Positions 22,384-34,258 are shown, counted from the first letter of the stretch. The stretch: DNA of 64,000 nucleotides from Deroplatys truncata (GCA_030765065.1 CM060990.1:664156618-664220617), one strand, 5' to 3'. Notes: generated by a model not told the origin, from the sequence alone. Translations and numbers: made by a program.

Positions 22384-22539
22384 ATTTGGTAAGTAAAGCC
22401 TTTAAAAGTAGTTTTAAACCTGTTGCAGGTTTCATCCGCGCCTTTCAATGGTAGCGGCAGACGGCAACGAGCGCCGAGGATGCGGACAGGAAAAACGCCG
22501 CGCAGGCGGTTCGGAGTCATTTGGCTCACTCTGTACTTG

Positions 22540-22860
22540 AGGATAGTTTTATTCCCTCTGTGAGGATGAGATATCCTGATGGAATTGTTGAATTCGTATA
22601 GGATAATAATCTTGTCCACATATGACGAAAGGTTTCAAATTGGTTCTCAGAGAGGCAGGATATGAAAGTGATAGACTGGGCTTCCTGTTCACCAGATTTG
22701 AACCCTATTGAAAATGTGTGGACCATTGTAAACAGGGAGCTGTGCTCGAATTTTCTTGCAGGTGCGTGAGGAATTCAAGAAGCCTGGAATGTTGTAGCTT
22801 CTCGTCCATGTTGCTATAGGGATTTAATTTAATCTACAACTCGAAAAGTGAGGGCAGTTA
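22540..22860 (+). pseudogene. Tc1-like (DD34E) transposase fragment
   Basis: A short stretch translates to 'DNNLVHI', a stop, 'RKVSNWFSERQDMKVIDWA' and 'SCSPDLNPIENVWTIVNREL'. It contains the final catalytic Glu in the SPDLNPIE motif typical of Tc1. The 5' half is absent, and the sequence starts directly at the TA bordering the DD41D element, which may have inserted here. No terminal repeats were found. Confidence 0.75.
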
Positions 22861-23049
22861 TACGTGCTCAGGTTTCATACACCCGATATTAATTTTGTTT
22901 GTGTTTTAGTTTTAGAAGGTAATAGTTTATTTCCATTGATTTAAAATGAGTACTTTAGTAGAATTATGCACTTATGTGCTTAGATAAGCATAAAACCTAA
23001 AATGCCAAAGTTACATTAATGCAATATTATGTTCTACACATATAGTTAT

Positions 23050-23150
23050 AAAATTAACAGTAACTAATGCGAGATTTGAACCGATGACCTTCTGAGCTCA
23101 AGCGGTGTTCTTAATCTCTCGGCCAACGAAATCTTGTTCCGCCCTCATAT
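23050..23150 (-). repeat. tRNA-like sequence, pseudogene or SINE head
   Basis: The minus strand reads 'gttggccgagagattaagaa' (D-arm, A-box-like), then 'ttgagctcagaaggtcatcg' and a T-arm-like 'ggttcaaatctcgc'. The 'ggccgag...' start resembles Leu or Ser tRNAs, but there is no proper long variable arm and no intact acceptor pairing. Confidence 0.45.
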
Positions 23151-23711
23151 TTTCAGTAGCTTATAAGCGTCACTACCGAGAAACACCGTATTCAGGTGAC
23201 CACTGCGCTTACAGGCACAGACCATTCTCAGTAACTGCATGTGCGTTGTGAACACAGCGTTACGAAGGCACACGAAGCCTCCGATTGTCAGATGGAATAT
23301 GGGGATGACTTTTTTGACCATGGGTGTACATTCATATAACTTTCCTTAACCACTCTCATTTATTTTTATATAGCTTCCACAAATTATTCTATATTTCTAT
23401 CTACTCCATGATAAAACTAGTCTGCATTTTCAAACTTTTTGTCAGATGGTTTCTTAAAAGAAGGTGTTCTTGAATCAAGTTTTTATGCTGATTCCAGAAA
23501 TAGCTTCCGTTTTTTTCTATCACGTCAGGTTTTTACACAAAATAAGACGTAATGTTTTGGCAATTTTACTAATGAGCGCAGAAAAGTATTCAAATACCAT
23601 TTCACACAAGGTAAGTTTTTATTCAAGAAACATTTTAAGAATACTCTCAGGAACTCCCCTAATTTATTTCATGACTACATTTTAACAAAACAAAAAGCCA
23701 AAGTGTTTCAT

Positions 23712-25319
23712 TTAATTTTTTTCAAACTTTCTCTTCTTTGACTTCCTTTCAGATCCTTGAAGATGACTGTCCCTCCTCAACATCCAACAGTAGTCGGCCA
23801 TCATAGTTTCATTCCATCTTGGTACCTCCTCTCCATTTCCTTAATATCTGGGTGAAAACGTTCACCCTGCTCTTCACTATAATGTCCCAGATTTTCTGGA
23901 AAATAGTCGATATGTGAATGCAGAAAATGCACCTTTACACTCATGTTACAACCCATCTTCTTGAAATTTTCCAACATTGTTTCGACAATGGCCTTGTAGT
24001 TAGGATCTTTGTTATTGCCTAAGAAGTTTTCAGTAACTGATCGAAAGGCGGTCCATGTTTCTATTTCTCTCTCATTCATGGTCTTCTCAAAATCTTCATC
24101 CTTCATCAATTTCTTTATTTGAGGACCAACAAAAATTCCAGCCTTTAATTTGTCTTGTGTAATGAAGGGAAATTTCTTGGAAAGGTACTTGAAGCAGGGT
24201 CCATCCTGTGGTAGAGCCCTTACAAATTGCTTCATCAAGCCCAATTTTATGTGTAGTGGCGGAAGCAATATCTTGTCTGTCTACAAGCGGTTCGTGCAGG
24301 ATGTTTTTAGTTCCAGGCACCAAGTTTCTCCGCTGTGGCCATACTTTCACACTCCAATGTCTTTTTTTGCCCGACTGTCCCATTCGCAAAGAAAACAAGG
24401 CATTTTTGTGAACCCAGCTTGTTGTCCTAATAGTATTCCAATAACTTTGAAATCACCGCAGATACACCATTGGTGTTCCTCATATTGGATACTTGTTAAA
24501 AGTATCTTCATGTTTTCAACTGTCTCTTTCATTTGAACTGAATGTGCGACAGGAATGGACCCATACACATTCCCATTATGCAGTAACACACCTTTCAGGC
24601 TCCTCTTTGATGAATCTATAAAAAGGATCATGTTCAGTGTCATAAAAGTGCATTAACTCGTTTATGTTAGTGCAGTAAACCAAGGACTCGATCTGTGAGA
24701 AAAAAGGAACTAGCTCTTGTTCTCTGTGTCTGTACCACGAGTAAGGTGTTCCTGGTTCCAGAGGATTCTTATTTTTAAGACGGGAGCCTAGTAACTCTGC
24801 AGATTCCTTAGACAAATTCAAATCACGTACTAGATCATTTAGTTCACTCTGAGAGAACAGTTATGGAATCACGTCGTATTCAGGGTGGTAGACATCATCA
24901 GAATCGTCTTCGGTGATTGCATGAGGTTCACTTTCAACACCATCTTCTTCCAAGTTCTCTAAAAACAGCTGGAGAAAGAGGGGCAGGCAGATCTTCTCCG
25001 TGTGGAACTGGCCTGATGGCTGACGGAATACTTAGATACATAATGTTTTTCTTATTTTTCGAATTGCACCTCTGAACATTAACTAAACAGAAATAACAGA
25101 TTTTTTTTCTTTTATCCACAATCTTAACCTCTCAACACAATAGCGGCAAACTGTCTTTGGAGCCCAGGCCTTGCCTTGGTCACCAAGTTTCATTTTAAAA
25201 TAAGCATGGTACACTTTCTTCACAAAGTCTGTTATGTCAGTTCTCTGCTGAAGCACTGTACAATTTCCACAAATGTAGCATAAAACATTTGGATTGTTCA
25301 CACACTTGCGTGTAGACAT
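23712..25319 (-). pseudogene. Decayed copy of an uncharacterised multicopy arthropod gene family
   Basis: Successive minus-strand blocks keep one gene order. At 25319 it starts MSTRKCVNNPNVLCYICG, with Cys pairs C14/C17 and C58/C61 in a C4 zinc-binding pattern. Then come CYFC...IPSAIRPVPHG, an acidic linker, 'FSQSELNDLVRDLNLSKESA', 'LFIDSSKRSLKGVLLHNGN', 'KPCFLCEWDSRAK'-like cysteines, 'PPLHIKLGLMKQFVRALPQD' and 'GCNMSVKVHFLHSHIDYFPE'. It ends with MADYCWMLRRD and a basic tail at 23712. I recognise the arrangement as a recurrent predicted protein in arthropod genomes with no assigned function. Its copy number suggests mobility, but I cannot name a transposase class. The copy has several frameshifts, a stop before 'LFSQSELND' and a deletion near 25090. 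Part of it recurs at 50363-50467. Confidence 0.75.
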
Positions 25320-25679
25320 AATGTATTTATAACTTCAATCACGATATAGCACTGGTAATGCAAACCTCTGATATTAACAACAATGCCTAAATTACAAATA
25401 GCAACCAGCATCTATAGGTGTAACAACCTAAAGACTTACAAGTCTGTATTGAGAAATTTCCCTCCAAGAAGTGATATATTTTCCCTTCAGCAATACTCAT
25501 CATCTATTGGCTCAACTCTATATTTTTGAAGTAAAATTGTGAAAAAACTGTACGTGATAGAAAAAAAAACTAAAAGCAGTTCTGAAATCAGCTTAAAAGT
25601 GAGTCAGAATCACTTATTAGTTTTCAGTCATCCGATATCATGCAAACTAGTGTCATCAAGATAAACCTTTCCAGAAACA

Positions 25680-27135
25680 GTTTCATTATACATTTCGTTG
25701 TAGGTGTAGGATGGATAGAGAAAACCGAATCGTTAGTCAGTGTTTGAAAGGGAGTGGCTATATGCTAACCTTGAAATTCCATACTCTTCCCATGATATCG
25801 CAAGAAACAGCCTAATAGCGACAGCGATTTAAAAATGATACAGTATTAAAGAATTGAAACCAATAATACAGGATATCTCAGAAATGGCTGATACCACAAA
25901 ATGTTATTTTAAATAAGCTGTGTGTTTTAACCTTCAGACTGCTATGCTTTTGTACCTCCTTAAACCAATGAGAGGGGTCCAAGTGGACCCCAGGCAGAAA
26001 ACTCGAATCAACACAATATAATTATCTTATATTCTACTTGGAACAAATAAAATCATTCTAAAACAATTCTGATGTCTCAACAATGTTTACCAACAATGTG
26101 CTTCAAAATTGACATTGTCAAACAAACAACCGATTTAAAAATTACGATACTATTTTTCTTTTTAATCATTATCGCATTGGATGAAATAATTTGTTTTATT
26201 TTTCACTGGGATTCGCAACTGCATTTTAACGTTTTTATAGTGCACTACCAGTACCGTTTAAGTTTTTACATGGATTTTTATGATTCATGTTCACTAAGTG
26301 TAACATCCAAGACACAATACTCTCTGCATTTTCTTACAGTGGGTATCACAAATGAATTTCTTGCAACTCTCATACTTTGTTCTAGTTTTTCTATCATTTC
26401 TTCTTGAACATAACTGGCATCAGCCTTTTAAAACTTTCACCTTTCCTTTTCGAGATGACTGCACCTTACAATAAACACTAAGTGAGTACTAAACTGTTTC
26501 CACACAATTTCAAACCAACAATGCATGCTAGAATAAGTAAAAACACAAGGTAACCAACATAAAACTCTTAAGATGCAGAAAACTTTATGAGACTTGAACT
26601 GCTATGAGGGGTCCAAGTGGACACCAAGTTTTATTTTTTAAAATTGTATTTATTTAACATTTTACAGAACTATTTTTTGTAATAAAGCTGATTAAATTTT
26701 TAACACATTACAAAATTTTCAAAATTCTAAATTAGATGTTTCACTCATAAGTAATAAAAAGTTTGAAACTTGGTCCAGCTGAACCCCGCATAACTATCTG
26801 AAGGTTAGACCTAAGCAAGTTTTTGTCTTTCTCTTAAGATTTAGCAGTTATACAAAATTATACAAAAATAACATGAATAAGGACTTCACAGACTATTCCT
26901 AGAAAATTCAAGATACACACTTTGTTTGTCATGTAAATATCCGCAACGTATGCTATTTTAATTATAATTCTGAGAATAGTTTTTGAGAAAATGTAAATTA
27001 TGGAACATTTTTCCATGCAAAGGGCAGTTTGGAATGGGAGGATTTTCTTTAAAGCCCTCTTGTCCCATCTTTGGAAGACACTGAAGGTACTCTGAAATGG
27101 TCAAAAATCATATTTTTTGTTTTAAGCAGTAATAA
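25680..27135 (-). repeat. Family A repeat split by a piggyBac-like MITE
   Basis: The left part (25680-25930: 'acatttcgttgtaggtgtag', 'gaaatggctgataccacaaa') and the right part (26809-27135: 'ttacacaaaat'-type block, 'ccatgcaaagggcagtttgg') join into one family A sequence when 25931-26804 is removed. Confidence 0.7.
25931..26804. mobile_element. piggyBac-like non-autonomous element
   Basis: Ends 'ccttcagactgctatgc' and, inverted, 'ccttcagatagttatgc' are bordered by TTAA at 25927-25930 and TTAG at 26805-26808 (one change from TTAA). Subterminal palindromes such as 'ggggtccaagtggacccc' occur near the left end. TTAA targets and CCTT-type ends fit piggyBac. The 874 bp hold no recognisable transposase. 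Confidence 0.7.
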
Positions 27136-28014
27136 AATCTCTATTATTTCCAGTTTCAGAAAATATCTAATTTTTGGGGGTTAAGAGGCTTTTAAGACAT
27201 TTAAATACCATTCAAATGCCAGTCTGCATTCCTTTAAAGTCATGCAACGCCCATTTTTTACAACATTTTGGTATCTTTCAACAACAAACGACTATATCAT
27301 ACCCAACGAGCAGTTCAACAATTAACAAAAGAGCCCAGCACCAAGAGAAGGCAATCAAAAAAGCTGAAGAAATCCATTAATGAAAGTGCACATGATTATG
27401 ACCCTGAAATGTACTGAAGTGTGTCAGAATTTTAATGTTCAAACCTAACATTCAGTTTTCTCAAAACAACATTTTTAGAAGATACTTATGTACCTTTCTC
27501 TCAGAAAGTATGAGAGGTAGAGAGCTGAAATTTTCAGTACATATATACAACACACAGTTAAACTTTCTGAACCACAATAACAATTTTATAATGTATATTA
27601 GTGATATTAAGAGAGTAACAACATTGCAAATTTTCCACATTTTTAATTTTTTGACTTTGCAAATATTTTTTTTTCAATTTCTAGTGAATTGATATACATA
27701 ACTAAATAACTGAGGTTCAGAAGATATCTGATTATACTAAGAACAAGCATGAAAAAGTGTAATTCTGTATTTCAAGTAGTATTAGAGAAAAAGGTACATG
27801 AATTCACATGTTTAAACAGTAAATTTTATTATTTTTCTGCTGAATTAAATAATTTTTATGGACTCAACTACATGAGATATCAATGCAAACAACCAATTGA
27901 AATAATTGTCATGATATATAGAATAATTCATAAACATTTCAGTTTAAAACCATTGATAACTTTAAGAGCAATGACAATTTAACACACGTAAGGTGTAGTT
28001 TCCATATGTTCAGA
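27136..28014. other. Unannotated AT-rich stretch
   Basis: I see only short frames without motifs. Confidence 0.4.
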
Positions 28015-28235
28015 CTACCTTGTCCCCTGAACTTAAATACGAAGTTTGGTATTGCAGAATTTTCGTTTTTGAGATGTGCTGCTCACACACACATGCACAT
28101 GGGCCTTTTTCTAAAAATGCTCTTTGGAGTCACAGAGCCTCGAAACGTGTATCTCCGGTGAAACCTCGATGTCGAATTCTTTGGGCGGAACGCAACTCCT
28201 CTACCTCCTAAATACGTGGTAGAGAAGGTAAAGGC
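28015..28235 (-). repeat. Family A repeat fragment
   Basis: The 'cgaagtttggtattgcagaa', CA-rich, 'tctccggtgaaacctcgatg' and 'gtggtagagaaggtaaa' blocks are in family order. Confidence 0.65.
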
Positions 28236-28602
28236 AATAATATTACAACGCGTATACTTTACGCCATCCTGCCATAACAATACGCAGGAACACAAAAGAG
28301 GATTTCATGGCAATGCATTTGAAGTTCCCTGAGGTTAATCCCTCTGAAATCCAATATATTTGCCATTAAGTTAATATACGTGTCCCAACATTGTGTCGGT
28401 GTCAGTTCTGCTTCTTCACTGATCGTTCTCTTGTGTCACATTTTATACATTTCCTCCAATCACACTTCAGTTTACCCTTCATGCTTGCTTAGGCTTTTCT
28501 CACCGATAGATAAAATTACTACTGAAACGAATGTCCTCTCCCTCGCAGTTTTAACAAGAACTGTTTCTTTGAAAATGTTACTAAATTCAAAAAATAAGTT
28601 TT

Positions 28603-28890
28603 TTATTTTTGGACGCTCTTAGCTGCTATGGTTCTTAGCGTCCCATTCTGTATTGGGCGTGAAAGGCCGGAAATTTTGCTCAAACGCCTCCTTTATCAGG
28701 CTTGAGACTCTTTTGCGTGCCATAAATCTACGACACGGCACCACCGGCTTTACTTCCCTTCCGAAGGAAGCCATGCTAAGGATTTTTACAGCCAAAAAAA
28801 AAATCCATCGCCCTCCGCCGGGTTTGAACCCGCGATCTCGAGAACTAGAGGCTAGTATGATAATACTAGACCACTGGGGACAGCTGTAAA
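28603..28890 (-). repeat. SINE-B copy
   Basis: On the minus strand the tRNA-like head (gtccccagtggtctagtatt, B box gcgggttcaaacccgg) is followed by the SINE-B body as in 41269-41563. The head resembles Asp/Glu-type tRNAs. Confidence 0.75.
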
Positions 28891-29829
28891 TGTTTTCTAT
28901 GCCAGTATTATAAATAGAGAAAGTGTGTGTGCGTGAGTGTGCATGTGTCTGTTTGTGTTTTACTTTCAAAAGCCACTCAAACGATTCTGATAATTCTTTC
29001 ACCATTGAAAAGCCCAATTCCTTTTACGGACATGGGGCTATAAAACGCTTTCTAATTTCATTTAATAAATTACTAAGCGATTAAAAGGTATTTACAAAGT
29101 CCTTGTACTTGAATACGAGCACATTGGCATATTGGAGCGAAGGCCTTGACTTTTAGTTGAGTGCTCCAGAGAATATAAAATGTAACAAAAGCCGGTTACA
29201 GTTTATTGCAAAGATAGTAGATGGCCATGAGTAACGCATCAGCAAACAGAAGACATAGTTTAAGAAGCGACAATCGACACTGTGTTATATTTGTTTCTTT
29301 AATTCTCATTTATCAAATACTGCAGATGTGTATGTAACCAAATGGTGTCAAAACATCTGAATAACCTTTATCCTAATTCTAAAGATGTGTGTATTGAAGT
29401 ATCTGGATGTCAAAACCTTCTAATAATTCTCGTGTAAGAAAGTTTTTATTTCATTTGTATTTACATTTGCAATCAAGTTTGTTAGCTGGACAAACTAAAT
29501 AATTGTATAAAGAGAGAAAACTGCTAACATTACAAATCAGTGAACTGATATTTTATATTAACTGAGATTATTATTTGTTGTTATTAAATGAGATTATTTA
29601 TTATTAAATGAGATTATTTATTATTAACTGAGATTATTTATTATTAACTGAGATGTGTCTTTGTTTGGTGGTCTGGGAGTGCGGAATCTCATTTCGTTGT
29701 ATATGTTAGTGGTTTCTATATTATGTGAAAATGATTTAGCTTTTATTATAAAATAACCATGGGACCAAACAGAAGGTATAAAGGTTTAAAATTTAACCTG
29801 CTATAATTATCTTAAAACATTATTACTCG
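28891..29829. other. AT-rich stretch with a small tandem repeat
   Basis: At 29575-29655 a ~22-bp unit 'gagattatttattattaact' is repeated about four times. Otherwise I recognise nothing. Confidence 0.6.
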
Positions 29830-30220
29830 ACCATTCCGACCGAGGATTCTTCCGCCATAGGATTACGTTACGGAGGGGGCACCTAGCACCTTGCCCCAAA
29901 CAGGGATCTTTTGTGCATACACCCCCGGGAGAAATGGATGAGATGAAGGAACCATAGTGACGTATGGGCTGCAGGACCGGCCGACGCAGGCAACAGAGAC
30001 GCGCAGAGTTCCCTAACAGTTACAAGCTTGACCACTCAGCAGGAGAACGCTCAAGGCAGCCCTACCAAACCACCGGAGGGTGACTCACAGTGGAGACCGG
30101 GGAAAGCTCGACTAGGAGGCTAAGGAAGCCAGATGTTCCGCCGATATTTTACATTCTTTTGCGTGAATATCGGGAGTATTTGGGGCTGTCTTCTTCTTCT
30201 TTAACGGATTACCCTCCACT
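29830..30220 (-). repeat. SINE-2 body
   Basis: The order 'gtgcatacacccccgggaga', 'ggaaccatagtgacgtatgg', 'gcaacagagacgcgcagagt' matches the minus-strand SINE-2 at 44588-45072. No head is seen; it abuts SINE-3. Confidence 0.6.
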
Positions 30221-30224
30221 TTGC

Positions 30225-30543
30225 AGGATTTTCACCCCCAAGGTCTTACAAGCCAATGTCTTGGGTCAGAAACCTTTCGAGGAGAAGTGAACTCTGGATC
30301 CCAGCATATCCAGGTTGGGTGATCAGCCCAATGGTGGTGCAGAAGAAGCCAATGGAATGTAGTGATGAAAGGGATGATAGCAAAATTCCCGGATCAAATT
30401 ATCCAACCTAGCATTCGCCTAACTACCGAAGAAAACCACGAAAATAACTTCGGTCAGGTTGGTCGAACCCGGGGGTTTGAACTCGGGACCTCCCGAATGC
30501 GAGTTGCACACGTTACCGCAGTGCCACCTCGCTCGGTAGCCGG
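30225..30543 (-). repeat. SINE-3 copy with a single body unit
   Basis: The minus strand has the head (accgagcgaggtggcactgc, B box gagttcaaacccc), 'cctgaccgaagttattttcg' and one copy of the ~76-bp unit that is amplified at 8160-8862, ending 'cattggcttgtaag'. It provides the unexpanded reference state. Confidence 0.7.
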
Positions 30544-31199
30544 GACTATACGTAATTAAAATTATAAAGGGTAAGTGGAAGGATTAACTATAACACTCCT
30601 TTAGTTCATTCTACAATAATTTCTTAAAGAACGGGTGAGGTAAATGAAATTAATTCCTCACTGTGAATTGTAGCAATATTTCCGCCTGAGTACAACCGCA
30701 GAAAAACGAACTTTTAACCAATTACCATTTATGAATTATTAGTGCTTAATTAACACGCCACTTGATCTTCAATTTCAGCATGATTGGATTAAAAAACTAT
30801 ACCGATCAAGAGCCCCTCAAAAACGTAAATACATATGTTGTATGTTTCATAAATACTGTCAAATAAATAAAGGTGTAATTGCGTAAGGACGTCTGCAAGA
30901 TTTAGATGAAATAGAGTAACTTCGCTTCGAAATGTTCATTGTATTTCTCGAGCGTGGGGACATAAAACTAAGTTTCTTTGTAGTTCGAGAGGATGGCCCG
31001 AGTTTCAAGAGAAAGTAGACGCTGCGAGCAATGGTCTCTTTTTTACCGTTTATGCTTCAGATTTTCAGCCAATAAAAATATACAATGATTGCTAGCACCA
31101 ATGAGAAGTTAGAAAGACGTAGCTTAATGTAAAGGAATCCGAAGGCTAGTAATAACTTGACATATGTGAACGTAAGCGTGGATTTTACCCAGTTCTAGG
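30544..31199. other. Unannotated stretch
   Basis: I recognise no gene or repeat. Confidence 0.4.
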
Positions 31200-31330
31200 G
31201 CTATGTCGAGCGATTCTTTTGCAGTAATCGATTCATACGATTCGTTCACGATTCATGAATCGTCCCCTTACCTATGTTTGCTGGCCTGCCCTAGTGCACG
31301 ATTCGCTCATGAATAGTCCCCTACCTGATG
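31200..31330. repeat. Dispersed units of the 'gattcatgaatcg' repeat
   Basis: The motif 'acgattcatgaatcgtcccc' and variants related to the minisatellite at 32150-32710 occur here as scattered copies. The two regions may be the edges of one element, but I could not pair clean ends. Confidence 0.5.
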
Positions 31331-32144
31331 ATATTATGAAAAGTGTTATTATTGTTATTATAATTATTTATCGCTGATATAAGAGCCTGCTAGTAAAAAA
31401 ATATTATATCGATTTCATTTCATCAAATTCGAGGAACATTTTATGCATGCAAATACGCTTAGTTATACCGATGCATGTTCCTACATTTTTAATATAGATT
31501 ATACTATATAAATTAATGTCTTTAGATTATATCAATTTAAACTTTTAAATATTTTATAATCAAAATGCTGTTAAAACAAGAATTTTAAAATTCCCTATTA
31601 TTTCCCTTCATTCAGCACATATTTTGGTACTGTATATAATACCTACGACACTGTCATCACGTAATACTGTATGTGAGATCTCTCAGTAAAATAATGAAAA
31701 TTGCTTCTATTGTTTATACAACGTGCTGCAGCCTCCGTTCATCCGTTGGTAATGTTTACGTTTCATTTTGCCGTGCTTTATAGTTTACGCTATCGTTTTT
31801 AAGAATTACTCTTTTTCGGCTGAACCCGGTCCTCTTGGGTTATGACATCAGCATCTCAAAGAATCGTGTTGGCTACCAAATCATATTTTAAATTCTAACG
31901 GCTCTTTTAACCTGGACAATTCGTTCAATACTTTGATGATTCTGGCCTACTCCGAATCGACAGAAGTCGACAATATTCAATTTTGACTGCTGTTCGGTTT
32001 TCATATACCGTGTTATAACATCATAATGCGTGGTAATTTCCCCGCGCATCGTAGTACTCACTCGGCAGTATTCGCCCGGGCTCGGCTTGGCAGCCAAAGC
32101 TAAGGATAGTAAACAAAGCGCAAGCGAGAATGAATCGAGAATGT

Positions 32145-32712
32145 CCTGGTCACGATTCTTTTTGAACGACGATTCATGCACGATATAGTTTTTGAACGAA
32201 GATTCATGCGTGATTCTTTTTAAACGACGATTCATGCACGATATTCTTTTTGAACAACGATTCATCCGCGATTCTTGGGATTCTTTTTGAACGACGATTC
32301 ATACACGATTCTTGCGATTCTTTTTGAACAACGATTCATGCACGATTCTTGCGATTATTTTTGAACGACAATTCACGCATGATACTTGAGATTCTTTTTT
32401 AACAACGATTCATGCACGACTCTTGCGATTCTTTTTGAACCACGATTCATGCACGATATTCTTTTTGAACAACGATTCACGCACGATTCTTGCTATTCTT
32501 TTTGAACAACGATTCATGCACGATTCTTGCGATTCTTTTTGAACGACGATTTATACACGATTCTTGCGATTCTTTTTGAAGGACCATTTACGCACGACAT
32601 TCTTTTTGAACAACGATTCATGCACGATTCTTGCGATTATTTTTGAACGACGATCCATGCACGATATTCTTTTTGAACAGCGATTCTTTTTGAACGACGA
32701 TTCATGATAAGA
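32145..32712. repeat. 37-bp minisatellite with ~30-bp variants
   Basis: Repeating pattern 'gattctttttgaacaacgat' followed by 'tcatgcacgattcttgc'. Shorter units lack part of the second half. About 16-18 units, imperfect. The minus-strand frame at 31888-32265 runs into it and is not a gene. Confidence 0.85.
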
Positions 32713-33086
32713 CTGACACGATTAATTAATTCATTCATGAATCGCCCCATTTCTACTACATAGTTCGTCATGATTTCTTGATAAGGGAACAGTAATGCTC
32801 TTTTTCGGAAAAGGGCGCGAATTCATTAAATTTGTTAAGTACCGCGTAGGGTGCCGGAACTAACTTCTAATAACGACGAATATTTATCCAATGTTTTAAT
32901 AACAATTGCCCGCGCACCTTCACAAACCTATAAATAAATGCCGTGAAGAACATATACATCAAGTGGCTATTTCAAGTGAACACGCGAACATAGAGTGGTG
33001 ATGAACGCATTAATCTGTTGAATGAATTAGCCGGAGCAAAACATATTAGTGAAACTAGTGATAAAATCGTGGGAGTGTGTAGTTAA

Positions 33087-33293
33087 TCACCTAAAATAAT
33101 GACCAAAATAATCTTGCAGGATTTCCCGCATAAAACGCGCAGGAATGAAAAAGTGAAAGCGTGTTTCTCCTAGACAATATGCAGGAATAACCTCACTCCC
33201 GACTTCTACCATCACATAACCACTATAGGGGACCAAGATCGATTCGCCGCCAGCAGAACCCTGAGACATCGTGGTGTGCTTCCTGGCTGACAT
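33087..33293 (-). CDS. Small hypothetical frame behind a TATA-like box
   Basis: A 68-codon minus-strand frame opens MSARKHTTMSQGSAGGESIL and ends YFGHYFR before a stop. I do not recognise it. In its favour, the upstream region (33300-33410) is GC-rich with an AT-rich TATATAG at about 33385-33392, and composition changes sharply at the frame. Against it, it is short, has no known domain, and a second frame from the ATG near 33335 overlaps it. It might be a first exon, since 'aggtgatt' at its end could serve as a donor, or chance. Confidence 0.2.
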   Translation of the reverse strand: MSARKHTTMSQGSAGGESILVPYSGYVMVEVGSEVIPAYCLGETRFHFFIPARFMREILQDYFGHYFR

Positions 33294-33964
33294 TGTCGAG
33301 TTTGATTCTAGACGACGGCGTCGACCCCGACGCCATAGCGACCAGATTATAACGACACAGTTAAGGCGACGACAAAAACCACTATATACCTGACTTCCGA
33401 AATCCTAACCGTGCAACGTCGGGTAATCCAGGTAGTGCTCTATAAAACCCTGCAAAACCTGACGTTCGTTACGTTAAATGTCGTCAAAAATTCCGTTTTA
33501 TACAAATTACAACTAAATTTCCCTTTAAATGTCCAGCATGGAAGCAACTGGCACCATGCTTTGATTCTTGATTGCGCTTGCCTCTTCGGTTTGTTTTATA
33601 AATTATTATACGCCTTCAAGTTATCATTTTCTTAAAAAATAAGCATATAAAATGAAATGAACGTCCATTGTTATAATTTACTGAAAAAACTATGCAACTT
33701 CCGCCAAAAAAAACCTTCATAGACGGATATGAACCGCAAAGTTAAAAACCGAATTCGAAGCGTAGGTTCGTACATGACGAAACGGCCGAGATCGCTAGAG
33801 GACCGATCAAAGATGATCTTCGTATCCTTCCAGGTGACATCAAAGTGTCTTTAGGAAGACAAAGGTAAGCTATAAACAGCAGTGTGAAAATGCACTATAA
33901 GGGTTAAGGTGTGGGGGAGGTGAGCAGGAGGCAAACACGAAAACGACGGAGTGAGGTGTTAAAG
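33294..33964. other. Unannotated stretch
   Basis: Beyond the TATA-like sequence noted for the 33087 frame, I recognise nothing. Confidence 0.35.
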
Positions 33965-34258
33965 AAAATTAAATTTAGTTTTATTTATGGACGCTCTTTA
34001 ACTACTGTGCTTCTTAGCCTCCCATTCTATATTGGGCGTGGAAGGCCGGTAAGTTTGTTCAGAGGCCTCTTTATCAGGCTTGAGGTTCTTTTACATGCCG
34101 TAAATCTACGACACAGGACCACCGACTTTACTTCCCTTCCGAAGGAAGCCATGCTAAGAATTTTTACGCCCGAAAAAATCCATTGCCCCCGCCGGGTCCC
34201 CGCGACCTCAGGAACTAGAGTCTAGCATGGTAACCACTAAACCACCGAGGACGACGCA
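33965..34258 (-). repeat. SINE-B copy
   Basis: The body is well preserved ('ctttatcaggcttgaggttc', 'tacttcccttccgaaggaag') and the tRNA-like head at about 34195-34255 is degenerate. The sequence is opposite in orientation to 41269-41563. Confidence 0.75.

Larger units (their letters stand above)
21477..22533 (-). mobile_element. DD41D-type element with two inverted 3' ends
   Basis: The ends 'cagagtgagccaaaagactc' (left) and its inverted near-copy (right) are flanked by TA (21475-21476, 22534-22535). The inverted arms run about 230 bp and both contain the transposase C-terminus plus 3' flank: leftward at 21627-21710 and rightward at about 22197-22383. Between them lies the N-terminal coding part on the minus strand. 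The element therefore has a 3' end at each side and no original 5' end. It is non-autonomous. Confidence 0.8.

Noticed and set aside
24150-24536. A 128-codon plus-strand protein
   Set aside because: It is the antisense reading of the better supported minus-strand pseudogene.
32145-32712. CRISPR-like short repeats
   Set aside because: The whole period is repeated with no variable spacers; this is a minisatellite.
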